Origin: Solirubrobacter sp035555675
Lineage (GTDB): Bacteria; Actinomycetota; Thermoleophilia; Solirubrobacterales; Solirubrobacteraceae
Length of the DNA stretch: 64,000 nucleotides
Direction: 5' to 3'
NCBI GenBank assembly: GCA_035555675.1
Contig: DATMGH010000172.1
Span: 1-64,000, forward strand
Made by a program: the position numbers and the translations under genes. Of the stretch, positions 40,344 through 49,278 are shown piece by piece. The stretch's first letter is position 1. Each line of letters opens with the position of its first letter. A model generated the notes under the pieces. The model was given only the letters and a program-made list of their open reading frames with translations, ran no database searches and was not told the origin of the DNA.

Positions 40344-43009
40344 ACGCGCAGCGCGAGCAGCGCGAGGTCGTCCCGCGGAGGCCCTTCGGCCTCCGCGTCG
40401 GCGCGCTCGGCCAGGTGGTCCACGATCCCCTGGGCGGTGCGCCGGCGCGCGCCCGCGACCGCCGCGTCGAGCTGCGCCGGGGACCAGATCCGCGGCGGCG
40501 CGACCTCGGTCAGCCCGTCCGTGTAGAGGATCAGCGCGTCGCCGGCGATCAGCCGCGTCGCCCGGTCGACGGGCGCGATCTCGTCCAGCACGCCGAGCAC
40601 CGTCCCGGTCTCGCCGAGCGCCTCGACCAGGCCGGTCGCGCGCAGGATCCGCGGGTGCGGGTGCCCGCCGCAGGCGACGGTCGCGATCACGCTGCCGTCC
40701 GGCTCGAGGTCCAGCCGGGCCAGCGCGAGCGTGACGAAACGCCCGGCGCCCTGGCGCAGCATCGCCGCGTTGAGCCAGCGCAGGATGCCCGCCGGCGAGC
40801 GGTGGCGCGCGACCGCGGCGCGGATCGTGTAGCGCGCGAGCGCCGTCACCGCCGCCGCCTCCGCGCCCTTGCCGCAGACGTCGCCGACGACCGCGAACCA
40901 CTCGCGCTCGCGGGTCGGGAACACGTCGTAGAAGTCGCCGCCGGCCTCGATCCCCTCGCCCGCCGGCCGGTAGCGCGCGCCGAGCTCCAGGCCCGGGATC
41001 TCCGGCAGCTCCGGCGGCAGCAGCGAGCGCTGCAGCGTGTGCGCGATCGCCGCGCGCGTCCGGTACAGGCGCGCGTTGTCGACCGCGGCGCCGACGCGCA
41101 GCCCGAGGTCCTCGACCACCGGCAGCGTCTCGGGGCGCACGTGGCCGGAGAGCGTGATCGTGCCCGCCGTCCCGGTGCGGACGAGGATCGGCACGGCGAG
41201 GGCGTCCGGCCAGACGCGGGGGAGCCCGCGGGCGGCGACCTCCTCCAGGCCGGGCGGGAGCTCAGCCTCACCCGCCGCGAGCCGCAGCTCGCCGTCGGTC
41301 AGCAGGTGGATCGCGCACGCGTCGGCGAGCCGCCCGGCGACCAGCTGCACGACGCCGGGCAGCGTGTCCTCGACCACGAGCGAGCCGGCCAGCGCGCGTG
41401 AGCTCTCCGCCAGCAGGCGCTGCGCCTCCTCGGCCTGCTTGATCTCCGTGATGTCCTCGATCAGGCTGATCGCCAGCCGCGGGCGGCCGTCCTCGAGCAC
41501 GGGCCGCGCCTTCACCCGCGCCCAGCGCGCGGTGCCGGGCAGGCGGACGACGAGCGGCTCCGCGTCCGCCCCGCGGAAGACGCGCCGGCCGGGCAGCAGG
41601 TCGGCCGGGATGCCGAGCCGGGCGCCGAGCTCGGCGCCGTCCAGCAGCCGCGCGGCGGCGGCGTTGGCGTAGACGAGCCCGCCGTCGGCGTCCTCGGCGG
41701 CGACCGCGTCCGCGACGCCCTCGAGGATCGCGCGCAGCTCCGCCGACGCGCGCCGCATCAGCTCCTCCAGGTGGAGGTTCTCGAGCGAGACGGCGGCCTG
41801 AGCGGCGAGGTGCTCGAGCAGGTCGCGCTCGACGGCCGAGAACGGCTCGGCGGCGCGCGCGACCGCGAGCACGTGCGTGTGCCCGGCGGCGAGCGCCAGC
41901 GCCCCGCGCTGCTGGGCGCCGAGCGCGCGCTCGGCGGCGGCGAGGTCCGCGCGAGCGGCGGCGCTGACGCCGTCGCTCGCCGCCGCGGCGCCGCTGCCCG
42001 CGGCCACGCCGCCGCCGGTCCCGCCGCTCGCCGCCTCGCCGTCGCCCCCGATCGTGAGCCGCGGCTGCAGCGCACCGGACGCGTCGAGCTCGCTCAACCG
42101 GCCGCAGTCGGCCCGCAGCGCCTCGACCGCGGTCGCGACCAGCATCCGCTCGACCGCGACGCGGTCGCTCGGCGGCGCGTCCGGATCGCCGCTGAGGCGC
42201 CCGGCGTGGCGCCGCAGCTCCTCGGCGCGGGCGTCGAGCGCCCGGGTGGAGCGCCGGAACGCGCGCTCCAGCGCCAGCTCGCGTGCGATCCGCTCGCTGC
42301 GCTCGCGCGCGATCAGCCCGAGCAGGATCCCCGGCGCGATCGCCAGCAGGTACGCGTGCTCGTACGTCTGCGACGCGAGCACGGCCAGGTAGCCGATCGG
42401 CGCCAGCGTCGCGTCGATCACCGCGACCAGCGCGATCACGCCCAGCAGCTCGCCGGGCGCGATCCCCGCCCCGAGCCACTCGCGCAGCGTCGACGCGGCC
42501 ACGTCGGTCGCGAGCTGCGCCGCCAGCGCGAGCAGCAGGACCCCGAACGCCACGCGGTTGTCGAACGCCGCGACCACCAGCGCCGGCCCGACGGCGTACC
42601 AGCCGTCGGCGACGATCACCGGCAGCCGCTCCGGGTGCGCGCGCCGCCGCAGCAGCTCCGGCAGCTCCCCGAGCACCGCGCCGATCCCCACCAGCGCCGG
42701 GACGAGCGCGGCCGGCGTCAGGAACAGCAGCGGCACGAACACCAGCTGCGTCGGGCGGATCAGCCCCGGCCCGAGCGGGAAGCGCACGCGCCGCATCAGC
42801 GCGTAACAGAGCGTCAGCAGGACCGCGGTCTCGGCGTCGCCGACCGGCGCGGCCAGCACCGCCATCAGCGCCGCGACCGCGACGAACGTCGCCGCGGCGA
42901 CGGCTTCGACCGTGCGCTCGCGCGGCGCCAGCCGGCGCGTGACCGCCGGCCCGCGCTGCTCCAGGAGCGCCTGAGCGGCGCTCACGGATTTCCTCAGGGC
43001 CGCGCCCAC
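40328..43009 (-). CDS. Membrane SpoIIE-type PP2C phosphatase with GAF and PAS domains
   Basis: An 893-residue sensor phosphatase. Residues about 35-235 hold six to eight helices (MASE-like), then a coiled segment, a GAF domain interrupted by a Gly/Ala/Ser-rich insert (about 330-360), a PAS domain (AILEGVADAVAAEDADGGLV), a second GAF (about 555-690) and the SpoIIE/RsbU PP2C domain (YRPAGEGIEAGGDFYDVF, VVGDVCGKGAEAAAV, LILYTDGLTEV, PRDDLALLAL). Metal-binding Asp residues are present. It probably dephosphorylates an anti-sigma-factor antagonist; no such partner lies nearby. Starts at GTG 43009. Confidence 0.9.
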   Translation of the reverse strand: MGAALRKSVSAAQALLEQRGPAVTRRLAPRERTVEAVAAATFVAVAALMAVLAAPVGDAETAVLLTLCYALMRRVRFPLGPGLIRPTQLVFVPLLFLTPAALVPALVGIGAVLGELPELLRRRAHPERLPVIVADGWYAVGPALVVAAFDNRVAFGVLLLALAAQLATDVAASTLREWLGAGIAPGELLGVIALVAVIDATLAPIGYLAVLASQTYEHAYLLAIAPGILLGLIARERSERIARELALERAFRRSTRALDARAEELRRHAGRLSGDPDAPPSDRVAVERMLVATAVEALRADCGRLSELDASGALQPRLTIGGDGEAASGGTGGGVAAGSGAAAASDGVSAAARADLAAAERALGAQQRGALALAAGHTHVLAVARAAEPFSAVERDLLEHLAAQAAVSLENLHLEELMRRASAELRAILEGVADAVAAEDADGGLVYANAAAARLLDGAELGARLGIPADLLPGRRVFRGADAEPLVVRLPGTARWARVKARPVLEDGRPRLAISLIEDITEIKQAEEAQRLLAESSRALAGSLVVEDTLPGVVQLVAGRLADACAIHLLTDGELRLAAGEAELPPGLEEVAARGLPRVWPDALAVPILVRTGTAGTITLSGHVRPETLPVVEDLGLRVGAAVDNARLYRTRAAIAHTLQRSLLPPELPEIPGLELGARYRPAGEGIEAGGDFYDVFPTREREWFAVVGDVCGKGAEAAAVTALARYTIRAAVARHRSPAGILRWLNAAMLRQGAGRFVTLALARLDLEPDGSVIATVACGGHPHPRILRATGLVEALGETGTVLGVLDEIAPVDRATRLIAGDALILYTDGLTEVAPPRIWSPAQLDAAVAGARRRTAQGIVDHLAERADAEAEGPPRDDLALLALRVQPLL

Positions 43010-43028
43010 GGCGGGAAGTATCCCGCCG
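43009..43028 (-). terminator. Hairpin between the SIMPL gene and the phosphatase gene
   Basis: 8-bp arms cggcggga and tcccgccg with an agta loop. It lies 15 bp after the stop of the upstream gene and touches the phosphatase GTG, so it may terminate, or hinder initiation, rather than only one of these. Confidence 0.45.
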
Positions 43029-43043
43029 CCGGGCGCGTTGCCG

Positions 43044-43520
43044 CTACGACGTGGCGAACGTCAGCGCCACGCTCGCGCTCACCTGGCTCGGCACGCGGCA
43101 GACCTTGCGCTTGGGGCCCGCCACGCGCCGGCGCACGCCGTTGCGCTTCACGGTGTGGTAGCGGCGCACCTGAGCGCAGTAGCGGTTGGGCCCGAACGTG
43201 CCGTCCTGCCCGTAGTAGGCGAACGGGTACCCGGCCAGCGGGGCGTCGGCGATCGAGAGCAGCCCGCCGAGCGTGACGTTCGCGGCCGCCGCGAGCTCCG
43301 CCGCGCGGACGCGGGCGTCGGCGATCGCCTTCGGCAGCGCCTTGTCGCGCGCCTCACGGACGGCCTTGCGGATCGAGGACTCGCTCTTGCGGTTCGCCGG
43401 CTCGGGCTTCACCTGCGCGGTGCCGTTGGCGACGATCGTCGGGGACTGGGCCTGCGCCGCGGCCGGTAGCGCGGCGAACAGCAGGGCGACCGCGGCGATA
43501 GCGGTCCTGGAACGCGACAT
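43044..43520 (-). CDS. Secreted SIMPL-domain (DUF541) protein
   Basis: A 158-residue protein with a signal peptide ending AAAQAQ (near 24). The mature part starts IVANGTAQVKPEPANRKSE and continues with IRKAVREARDKALPKAIADA and a VTLGGLLSI strand, matching DUF541/SIMPL proteins, although the N-terminal strand block is shortened (full domains are about 200 residues). A basic loop with Cys pairs (RYCAQVRR, RKVCRVP) is unusual. Upstream AAAGGA may serve as ribosome site. Periplasmic or surface function unknown. Confidence 0.78.
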   Translation of the reverse strand: MSRSRTAIAAVALLFAALPAAAQAQSPTIVANGTAQVKPEPANRKSESSIRKAVREARDKALPKAIADARVRAAELAAAANVTLGGLLSIADAPLAGYPFAYYGQDGTFGPNRYCAQVRRYHTVKRNGVRRRVAGPKRKVCRVPSQVSASVALTFATS

Positions 43521-43583
43521 GGGTGGTCCTTTGGTCGGGGGGACGTACCCCTAAGTTGTCGCGACGCGCTGGATTGTGACGGA

Positions 43584-44588
43584 CTACAGCGCGGTCTTGA
43601 TCGCGTCCTCGAACGCCTGCACCCCGAACGACCCCTCCAGCCGCGCGGTGATCTTCCCGTGCTTGTCGACCACGAACAGCCACGGCTCGGTCTCGAGGTG
43701 GAACGCCTCCAGCGGCGGGCGCAGGCCCTTCGGGATCTGGTTGTCGACGTAGACCTCCTGCTGGATGAACTCCATCCGCTTGCCGTACTTGGCCTGCATC
43801 TGCAACGCGATGTCGGTGACCGGGCCGCAGACGCGCGACGTGCACAGCTGCGGCGTGGCGAACAGCAGCGCGACCGGCTTCTTGCCGAGGACGTCCGCGA
43901 AGTCCGCGTGCATGTCGCTCGGCGGCTGGCGCGTGTCCAGGAGGTCCTTGTTGCCCTTCACGGAGTCCAGCGTGTCCGTCGCCACCTTGGGCGCGGCCTC
44001 GCCGACGTCCGGGATCGCGTCCTGCTTCTTCGTGGCGACCGCGACCTGCGTCGGCGCGCCGACCAGCTTGCCGCCGCTGCGCGTGGTCACCAGCACGGCC
44101 CACTTCCCGGCCTTCGGGAACTTGACGTCGGCGGCGTAGACGGCGGCGAACGGGTCGCTCTCGGTGGCCGCCTGCTTGGAGCGGTAGCGCGCCTGGGTGA
44201 GCAGGATGTCGGCGGGCGCGACGAACGGGCCCTGCGCCGGCTGGCTCGGGTCGGGCGCGATGTAGATCGCGCTCGGCCCGTAGATCGCCTTGCCGTCCTG
44301 GCCGATCATGCCGAACACGAAACGGTTGGACCCGGTCGTCAGCACCGACGTGGCGAGCGCGGCCTGCGGGCCGGCGCCGACCAGATCGGCGACCTGCTGC
44401 AGCGACTTGCCCTCGGCCGGCGGGAACGACGCGGGGTCGGGCGTCTGCGCCTCGCGCACCGCCTCGCGCAGCCCGGGCGTGTCGGGAACCTGCTCGATGG
44501 GGTCGGTCTGGGTGGCGGCGGTGCCCGATCCGCCGCAGCCGGCGACGACCAGGACGAGCACGATGAGGGCGGCAAGACGGGCGTTCAC
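43584..44588 (-). CDS. Lipoprotein with thioredoxin-like C-terminal domain
   Basis: A 334-residue protein with a lipobox (LVVAGC, Cys18). Residues about 85-195 contain strands SNRFVFGMIGQDGKAIYGPS and WAVLVTTRSGGKLVGAPTQV. The C-terminal 110 residues have a thioredoxin-like layout: PVALLFATPQLCTSRVCGPV, FIQQEVYVDN, EPWLFVVDKHGKITARLEG. The two Cys are spaced CxxxxC, not CxxC, so redox activity is uncertain. GTG start with a TAGGCT hexamer 8 nt upstream. Divergent from the CDF transporter. Confidence 0.85.
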   Translation of the reverse strand: MNARLAALIVLVLVVAGCGGSGTAATQTDPIEQVPDTPGLREAVREAQTPDPASFPPAEGKSLQQVADLVGAGPQAALATSVLTTGSNRFVFGMIGQDGKAIYGPSAIYIAPDPSQPAQGPFVAPADILLTQARYRSKQAATESDPFAAVYAADVKFPKAGKWAVLVTTRSGGKLVGAPTQVAVATKKQDAIPDVGEAAPKVATDTLDSVKGNKDLLDTRQPPSDMHADFADVLGKKPVALLFATPQLCTSRVCGPVTDIALQMQAKYGKRMEFIQQEVYVDNQIPKGLRPPLEAFHLETEPWLFVVDKHGKITARLEGSFGVQAFEDAIKTAL

Positions 44589-44596
44589 GGCTCCTC

Positions 44597-44602
44597 AGCC
44601 TA
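44597..44602 (-). promoter_or_regulatory. Putative -10 of the thioredoxin-like lipoprotein gene
   Basis: TAGGCT on the minus strand, 8 nt before GTG 44588. A gaggag just upstream of the GTG may also act as ribosome site. Confidence 0.45.
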
Positions 44603-44614
44603 ACCGGGCCGGAT

Positions 44615-44620
44615 TAGCAT
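44615..44620 (+). promoter_or_regulatory. Putative -10 of the CDF transporter gene
   Basis: TAGCAT, 7 nt before the ATG at 44628. The spacing supports 44628 rather than the in-frame ATG at 44619, which lies inside the hexamer. Confidence 0.55.
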
Positions 44621-44627
44621 GGTCCGG

Positions 44628-45539
44628 ATGGGGCACGATCACAGCCACGCTCCCTCGGCGGACGCGGACCGCAAGTGGCTGACGATCGCGTTCGCGCTGA
44701 TCGTCGGCTTCATGGTCGTCGAGATCGCGGTCGGCTTCATCGCCTCGTCGCTGGCGCTGCTCTCCGACGCCGCGCACATGCTGACCGACGCGGGGGCGAT
44801 TGCGCTGGCGCTGTTCGCCGCCTCGCTGGCCGCGCGGCCGCCGTCGCGGCGCTACACGTTCGGGCTCGGACGGGCCGAGATCCTGTCCGCCCAGGCCAAC
44901 GGCGCGGTGCTGCTGGTGCTGGCCGGGGTGCTCGCGGTCGAGGCGGTCCGGCGCCTGTCGGAGCCGCACGCGGTCGAAGGCGGCCTGGTGATCGCGGTCG
45001 GCGTCATCGGCGCGCTGGTCAACGTCGCGGCCGCGTGGGCGCTGTCGCGCTCGGAGCGGCGCGGCCTGAACGTCGAGGGCGCGATCGCGCACGTGCTCAC
45101 CGACCTATACGGCTCGATCGCCGCGGTGGTGGCCGGCGTCGTGATCGTGACCACCGGGTTCGAGCAGGCGGACGGCCTGGCCGCGCTGACCGTTTCGGCC
45201 CTGATGGTGCGTTCCGGGTGGCACCTGCTGCGCGACTCCGGGCGGATCCTGCTCGAGGGCTCGCCGAAGGACATCGACGTCGAGACGGTCGGGCGCGTGC
45301 TGGCCGCGGCCGACGGCGTCGTCGAGGTCCACGACCTGCACGTCTGGGAGGTCACGTCCGGGTTCCCGGCGCTGGCCGCGCACGTGCTGGTGCCCGAGGG
45401 CGACGACTGCCACGCGCGCCGCGCACAGCTCGAGCACCTGCTGCACGACCGCTTCGGGATCCACCACACGACGCTCCAGGTCGAGCACGAGCACGAGCAG
45501 CCGCTGCTGGAGATCACCAGCGTCCGCCACGGCGTATAG
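44628..45539 (+). CDS. Cation diffusion facilitator (Zn2+/Co2+/Cd2+ exporter)
   Basis: A 303-residue CDF protein with six helices. It starts MGHDHSHAP, a His-rich metal-binding tip. SLALLSDAAHMLTDAGA carries the transport-site residues (HxxxD), and the second set is in GAIAHVLTDLYGS. The cytoplasmic domain (about 210-303) has VEVHDLHVWEVTSGFPALAA and late His clusters (HHTTLQVEHEHEQ). It exports divalent metal in exchange for protons. A CzcD/ZitB-like zinc exporter is most likely. Confidence 0.94.
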   Translation: MGHDHSHAPSADADRKWLTIAFALIVGFMVVEIAVGFIASSLALLSDAAHMLTDAGAIALALFAASLAARPPSRRYTFGLGRAEILSAQANGAVLLVLAGVLAVEAVRRLSEPHAVEGGLVIAVGVIGALVNVAAAWALSRSERRGLNVEGAIAHVLTDLYGSIAAVVAGVVIVTTGFEQADGLAALTVSALMVRSGWHLLRDSGRILLEGSPKDIDVETVGRVLAAADGVVEVHDLHVWEVTSGFPALAAHVLVPEGDDCHARRAQLEHLLHDRFGIHHTTLQVEHEHEQPLLEITSVRHGV

Positions 45540-45579
45540 CCTCGCCCGCGTCCTTTTTCGAGAAGTGGAGGTGGTCGAC

Positions 45580-45762
45580 GTGGCGGACGTGCTGGCGCGG
45601 GTGCACAGAGAGATGCAGGAGCGGTTGCGGGAGATCGAGGCGGAGCTCGCCGGCGTCGAGCCGCTGATCGCCGAGAAGGCGCAGATCGAGCACGCGCTCA
45701 GCGCGCCGCCGTTCGCGGACTACGCGGACGGTGAGAGCGACAGCACGCCGACCTCCGGCTGA
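45580..45762 (+). CDS. Small coiled-coil protein
   Basis: A 60-residue protein, VADVLARVHREMQERLREIE followed by AELAGVEPLIAEKAQIEHAL, forming one long charged helix, then a disordered tail. GTG 45580 is chosen because GGAGG lies 8 nt upstream; a GTG at 45565 would add five residues. Similar short helical proteins are common in Solirubrobacterales-like genomes and have no known function. Its end overlaps the GGDEF/HD-GYP gene by 43 bp. Confidence 0.65.
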   Translation: MADVLARVHREMQERLREIEAELAGVEPLIAEKAQIEHALSAPPFADYADGESDSTPTSG

Positions 45763-47693
45763 GCCAGCGCGGCCGCGAACGCGGCCACGACGTCCGGGTC
45801 GAACTGCGTCCCGGCGCAGCGCTCGAGCTCGTCCAGCGCTTCGCGCGCGGCACGGCCCGGCCGGTACGCGCGGTCGCTGATCATCGCGTCGTAGGCGTCG
45901 CAGACCGCGACGATGCGCGCGCCGAGCGGGATGTCGGTGCCGGCCAGGCCGTCCGGGTAGCCGGCGCCGTCGAACCGCTCGTGGCTGGAGCGCACGATCC
46001 GCGCGACCGCGGCCAACTCGGGCGCGGCGGCGATGATCCGCTCGCCGATGACGGTGTGCTGGCGCATCGCCCGCCACTCCTCGGGGGTCAGCGCGCGCGG
46101 GGCGTGGAGGATCGCGTCCGGGATCGCGACCTTGCCGATGTCGTGCAGCGCGGCCGCGCGGCACGCTTCCAGCCGCGCGTCCTCGGCCAGGCCGAGCTCG
46201 CGCGCGACGTGGTCGACCAGCACGGCGACGCCGTCGACGTGGTCGCGCAGCTCGCCGTCGTGCTCGGTGGCGACGCGCAGCAGCACCTGGTGGACGGTCT
46301 CGTCGGTGGAGCGGCGGCCGCCGCGCTTGTCGACGTACATGCGCTGATCGGCGAGTCGCAGCGCGTCGTACGGGTCCTCCGGGCTGACCACCGCGGCGCC
46401 GCGTGAGCTGCGGATCGAGAACCGCTCGCCGGACGAGCTGAGCGCGGCGCTGGCGCGCTCGAGCAGCGCGTCGTGGTCGTCGGCGGCGGTCAGCAGGCAG
46501 AACTCGTCGCCGCCGACGCGGTAGGCGTGCCCGGCGGCGCCGACCGCGGCGGCGAAGTCGCGTCCCAGCCGGCGCAGCAGCGCGTCACCGGCGGGGTGGC
46601 CGAAGCTGTCGTTGTAGGCCTTGAAGCCGTCGAGGTCGAACAGCGCGACGAACGCCGGCCGCTCCGGCGTGGCGGTGCCCGCCAGCCGCGGCAGGTCGGC
46701 GAACAGCGCGCGCCGGTTGCCGAGCCCGGTCAGCTCGTCCGTGAGCGCCTCCCGCTCGCTGGCGCCGAGCGTGCGCAGGTTCTCCCGGAACGTGAGCGCG
46801 AAGCGCAGCACGGCGGCGGCGACCGCGGCGGTCGCGAGCCACATCGCCGCCCCGTTGAGCGTCCGGTAGTGGTCGAGCACCAGCAGCGCGAGGGCGACGA
46901 GCGTGAACGCCGCCGGCACGGCCAGCATCGTGCCGCGCAGCCGGCGCGCGTCGAGCCGCGTCGCCGGGCGCGAGGCGGCGAACGCGACCAGTACGAACGC
47001 CGCCGGCCAGCACGCGTCCAGCAGCGTGAAGCCGCCGTACGTGCCCCGCGCCGCCTGGTAGAGGTAGACGCCGTCGGCGACCGCGTAGAGCGCGAACGCG
47101 CTGCCCAGCAGCCACCACGTCGGCCCGCCCCGGCGGCCGGTGACGACCGCCACGGCCACGACGAACGCCACCAGCGCCAGGTCGGCGAGCGGGTACGCGA
47201 GATTGATCGCGACGGTCGCGAACGAGCCGTCGGTGCGCGCCACGACGTTGAAGACGAGTGCGGCGCCGACCGCCGCGCACGCGAGCGCGCAGACGAGCCC
47301 GTCCAGCCACAGCGCGGAGCCGAGCCGCGGCGCACGGGCGCGCAGGAGCAGCACGAGGCCCGCGTACGCGGCCGGGTAGATCAGCAGGTAGCCGGCGTCC
47401 GAGGGCGACGGATCGGGCGGCGACGCGTCGCCCAACAGCGCGATCGAGTAGTAGAGGTCGCCGGCCGTGTAGGCGGCGAGCCCGAGCGTCAGCAGCACCC
47501 ACGCGGCGCGCTCCCGCCCGCGCTCGCGGACCGCGTGCAGGGCGCAGACCGCGATCGCCAGCAGTTGCGCCGCGTGGTAGCAGTTGTCCAGGGCACCGGG
47601 GAACGCGCCCAGGGCGCGCGCGACGACGCCGCCGAGCGCCACGACCGCGGCTGCGAGCAGCCATCGCTCGGGGTTCGATCTCCGGTGCGCCAT
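45720..47693 (-). CDS. Membrane GGDEF and HD-GYP protein (cyclic-di-GMP turnover)
   Basis: A 657-residue protein. About nine helices fill the first 310 residues. A GGDEF domain follows with DELTGLGNRRALF, an intact GGDEF active site (YRVGGDEFCLL) and FGHPAGDALLRRL. The C-terminal HD-GYP domain has LHDIGKVAIPDAILHAP, HTVIGERII, SSHERFDGAGYPDGL and VCDAYDAMISDRAYR. Both the synthase and phosphodiesterase signatures are intact, so it may make and degrade c-di-GMP depending on input. No PilZ effector lies nearby. Confidence 0.94.
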   Translation of the reverse strand: MAHRRSNPERWLLAAAVVALGGVVARALGAFPGALDNCYHAAQLLAIAVCALHAVRERGRERAAWVLLTLGLAAYTAGDLYYSIALLGDASPPDPSPSDAGYLLIYPAAYAGLVLLLRARAPRLGSALWLDGLVCALACAAVGAALVFNVVARTDGSFATVAINLAYPLADLALVAFVVAVAVVTGRRGGPTWWLLGSAFALYAVADGVYLYQAARGTYGGFTLLDACWPAAFVLVAFAASRPATRLDARRLRGTMLAVPAAFTLVALALLVLDHYRTLNGAAMWLATAAVAAAVLRFALTFRENLRTLGASEREALTDELTGLGNRRALFADLPRLAGTATPERPAFVALFDLDGFKAYNDSFGHPAGDALLRRLGRDFAAAVGAAGHAYRVGGDEFCLLTAADDHDALLERASAALSSSGERFSIRSSRGAAVVSPEDPYDALRLADQRMYVDKRGGRRSTDETVHQVLLRVATEHDGELRDHVDGVAVLVDHVARELGLAEDARLEACRAAALHDIGKVAIPDAILHAPRALTPEEWRAMRQHTVIGERIIAAAPELAAVARIVRSSHERFDGAGYPDGLAGTDIPLGARIVAVCDAYDAMISDRAYRPGRAAREALDELERCAGTQFDPDVVAAFAAALAQPEVGVLSLSPSA

Positions 47694-47729
47694 CCCCCTC
47701 TACATCGGCGTGGCGCGGAGGGTCTTGAT

Positions 47730-48359
47730 CTAGCCGCCCGTGTAGAAGGCGGTCGTGCGGGCGGCGGCCGCGCGCGCCTCGTCGGCGTTCGCGCCGGCGG
47801 CGATGCTCGCCTCGCCCCACGCCTCGCTCACGCGCGTGATGAAGTCGCGCCCCGCGTCGGACGCGCTCCACTGGGCGAACGCGGCCGGGTCGACGGGCTC
47901 GCCGCCGTTCGCCAGGTGCAGCGTCAGGCCGATCAGCGCCAGGTCCCAGCCCACGCCGACCGCGCCCGGGCCGTACTGCAGCGCGCGCTCGTCGTCGATG
48001 TGCGCGATGTGCTCGAGCGTGAAGCGCGTGCCGTCCGCCTCCGGGGTCAGCTGCAGCTCGATCCACGTCGTGTCGCCGCCGAACTCCCACGTGGCCGAGA
48101 ACGCCCGCGGCGGCTCGCAGGTCTGGATCGTCCCGGACGCGTTGCCCTGGAGCTGGTAGCGGCCGCCGAGCTCGAGGTCGCCGCTGACCGGGAGGAACCA
48201 GCGCGGGATCCGCTCCGGGTTCGTGCACGCGTCCCACAGGTCCTCGAGCGTCGTGGGGTACACGCGCGCGACGGTGAGCGTGCGCGCCTCGCCGGCCGCG
48301 AGCGTGCGTCCGCCGACGCGGCGCTCGGCGGCATTGATCTGGTGGTCGACATCGATCAT
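47730..48359 (-). CDS. SRPBCC (AHSA1-like) protein
   Basis: A 209-residue START-fold protein: ARTLTVARVYPTTLEDLWDA, IPRWFLPVSGDLELGGRYQL, EPPRAFSATWEFGGD and GTRFTLEHIAHID are typical AHSA1 segments. It binds a hydrophobic ligand or a chaperone partner. The ATG overlaps the ArsR-type regulator by 4 bp, a widespread pairing in actinobacteria. Ligand unknown. Confidence 0.92.
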   Translation of the reverse strand: MIDVDHQINAAERRVGGRTLAAGEARTLTVARVYPTTLEDLWDACTNPERIPRWFLPVSGDLELGGRYQLQGNASGTIQTCEPPRAFSATWEFGGDTTWIELQLTPEADGTRFTLEHIAHIDDERALQYGPGAVGVGWDLALIGLTLHLANGGEPVDPAAFAQWSASDAGRDFITRVSEAWGEASIAAGANADEARAAAARTTAFYTGG

Positions 48360-48691
48360 CGGCCTTGTCTCCTTTGGCGTTTGCCTCGTGCGATCTCGGT
48401 GGCGAGCGCGTCGAGGTGAGGGGTCCAGAACGCGCGGAACGAGTCGAGCCAGACGTCGACCTCGCGCAGCGGCTCCGGGTTGACGGCGTACAGGCGGCGC
48501 GTGCCCTCGGGCCGGACGGTGGCGAAGCCCGCCTCGCGCAGCACGCGCAGGTGCTGGGACACGGCGGGCTGGGAGATCCCGAACTCCTCCCGGATCGTCT
48601 CCGCGATCGCGCCCGACGAGCGCTCACCGGAGGCGAGCAGCTCGAGGATGCGGCGGCGGACGGGGTCGCCGAGGACGTCGAGGGCGTGCAC
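48356..48691 (-). CDS. ArsR-family transcriptional repressor
   Basis: A 111-residue winged-helix protein: VLGDPVRRRILELLASGERS, FGISQPAVSQHLRVLREAGF (recognition helix) and EGTRRLYAVNPEPLREVDVW. No Cys pair is seen, so it is not a metal sensor of the ArsR/SmtB type but belongs to the SdpR-like group coupled to SRPBCC proteins. It starts at GTG 48691 and has a TATATT hexamer 8 nt upstream. Confidence 0.93.
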   Translation of the reverse strand: MHALDVLGDPVRRRILELLASGERSSGAIAETIREEFGISQPAVSQHLRVLREAGFATVRPEGTRRLYAVNPEPLREVDVWLDSFRAFWTPHLDALATEIARGKRQRRQGR

Positions 48692-48699
48692 CGGGTTCG

Positions 48700-48726
48700 A
48701 ATATATCAGTGTCCGCTTATATAAGC
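48700..48726 (-). promoter_or_regulatory. ArsR-SRPBCC promoter and palindromic operator
   Basis: Minus-strand TATATT (48700-48705) lies 8 nt before GTG 48691. Upstream is the perfect palindrome gcttatataagc (48715-48726), located where a -35 would be. Both are strikingly AT-rich for this DNA. The palindrome includes the TAA stop of the AlbA_2 gene. Confidence 0.6.
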
Positions 48727-49193
48727 CGCGCCTTCTGTAGCTGTGGTGCGAGACGCCAGAGCCGGCGCCGGCGCCGCCGGAGCACGAAGCGGACGAGCTG
48801 GTCGCCGCGCATCGGCAGGTTGTCGCTGCCGACGCGGCGCAGCAGGCGGCCGTCCGTCGTCGTGACGATCCGGTCGGTGACGTGCGGGACGGTCACGACC
48901 GTGAGCGGGACGCGGCCGACGGTCAGCGGCTGCACCTCGACGTCGACCGCCGACTCCTGCGCGCGGCGCATCACCTCGTCGAGCGTCTGCTGGTCGAGCC
49001 GCCAGCCGGCGAGGCGCCGCTCGTCGGTCACGCCGATCACGATCTGGCCGCCGGCGGTCATCGCCATGGCGGGGATCACTTCCCGCAGGTGGTTCGGCGA
49101 CGTCTTGAACTCGAGCCGCTCGTGCTCGATCGCGCCGAAGCGCGCCCAGAACTCGGGCTCGTCCAACTGCAGTGGGAGGCGTCCGGCGATCAT
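48717..49193 (-). CDS. AlbA_2/Schlafen-type DNA-binding domain protein
   Basis: A 158-residue protein with ERLEFKTSPNHLREVIPAMA followed by MTAGGQIVIGVTDERRLAGW, the AlbA_2 (AAA_4, Schlafen-like) core. Full-length members continue into a winged-helix region; here only an Arg-rich tail follows (RFVLRRRRRRLWRLAPQL). ATG 49193 is used because the upstream extension is low-complexity. It is divergent from the Xre-ImmA pair. It may be a regulator or a nucleic-acid-binding factor; the role is not known. Confidence 0.8.
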   Translation of the reverse strand: MIAGRLPLQLDEPEFWARFGAIEHERLEFKTSPNHLREVIPAMAMTAGGQIVIGVTDERRLAGWRLDQQTLDEVMRRAQESAVDVEVQPLTVGRVPLTVVTVPHVTDRIVTTTDGRLLRRVGSDNLPMRGDQLVRFVLRRRRRRLWRLAPQLQKARLI

Positions 49194-49278
49194 GGTGCTC
49201 AGGAACTTAGCGACCTGCCCGGACGGCTCGACCGCCACCCCCGGCCGTCCGCACGGCGTGCGACGATCCACGCTGCCG

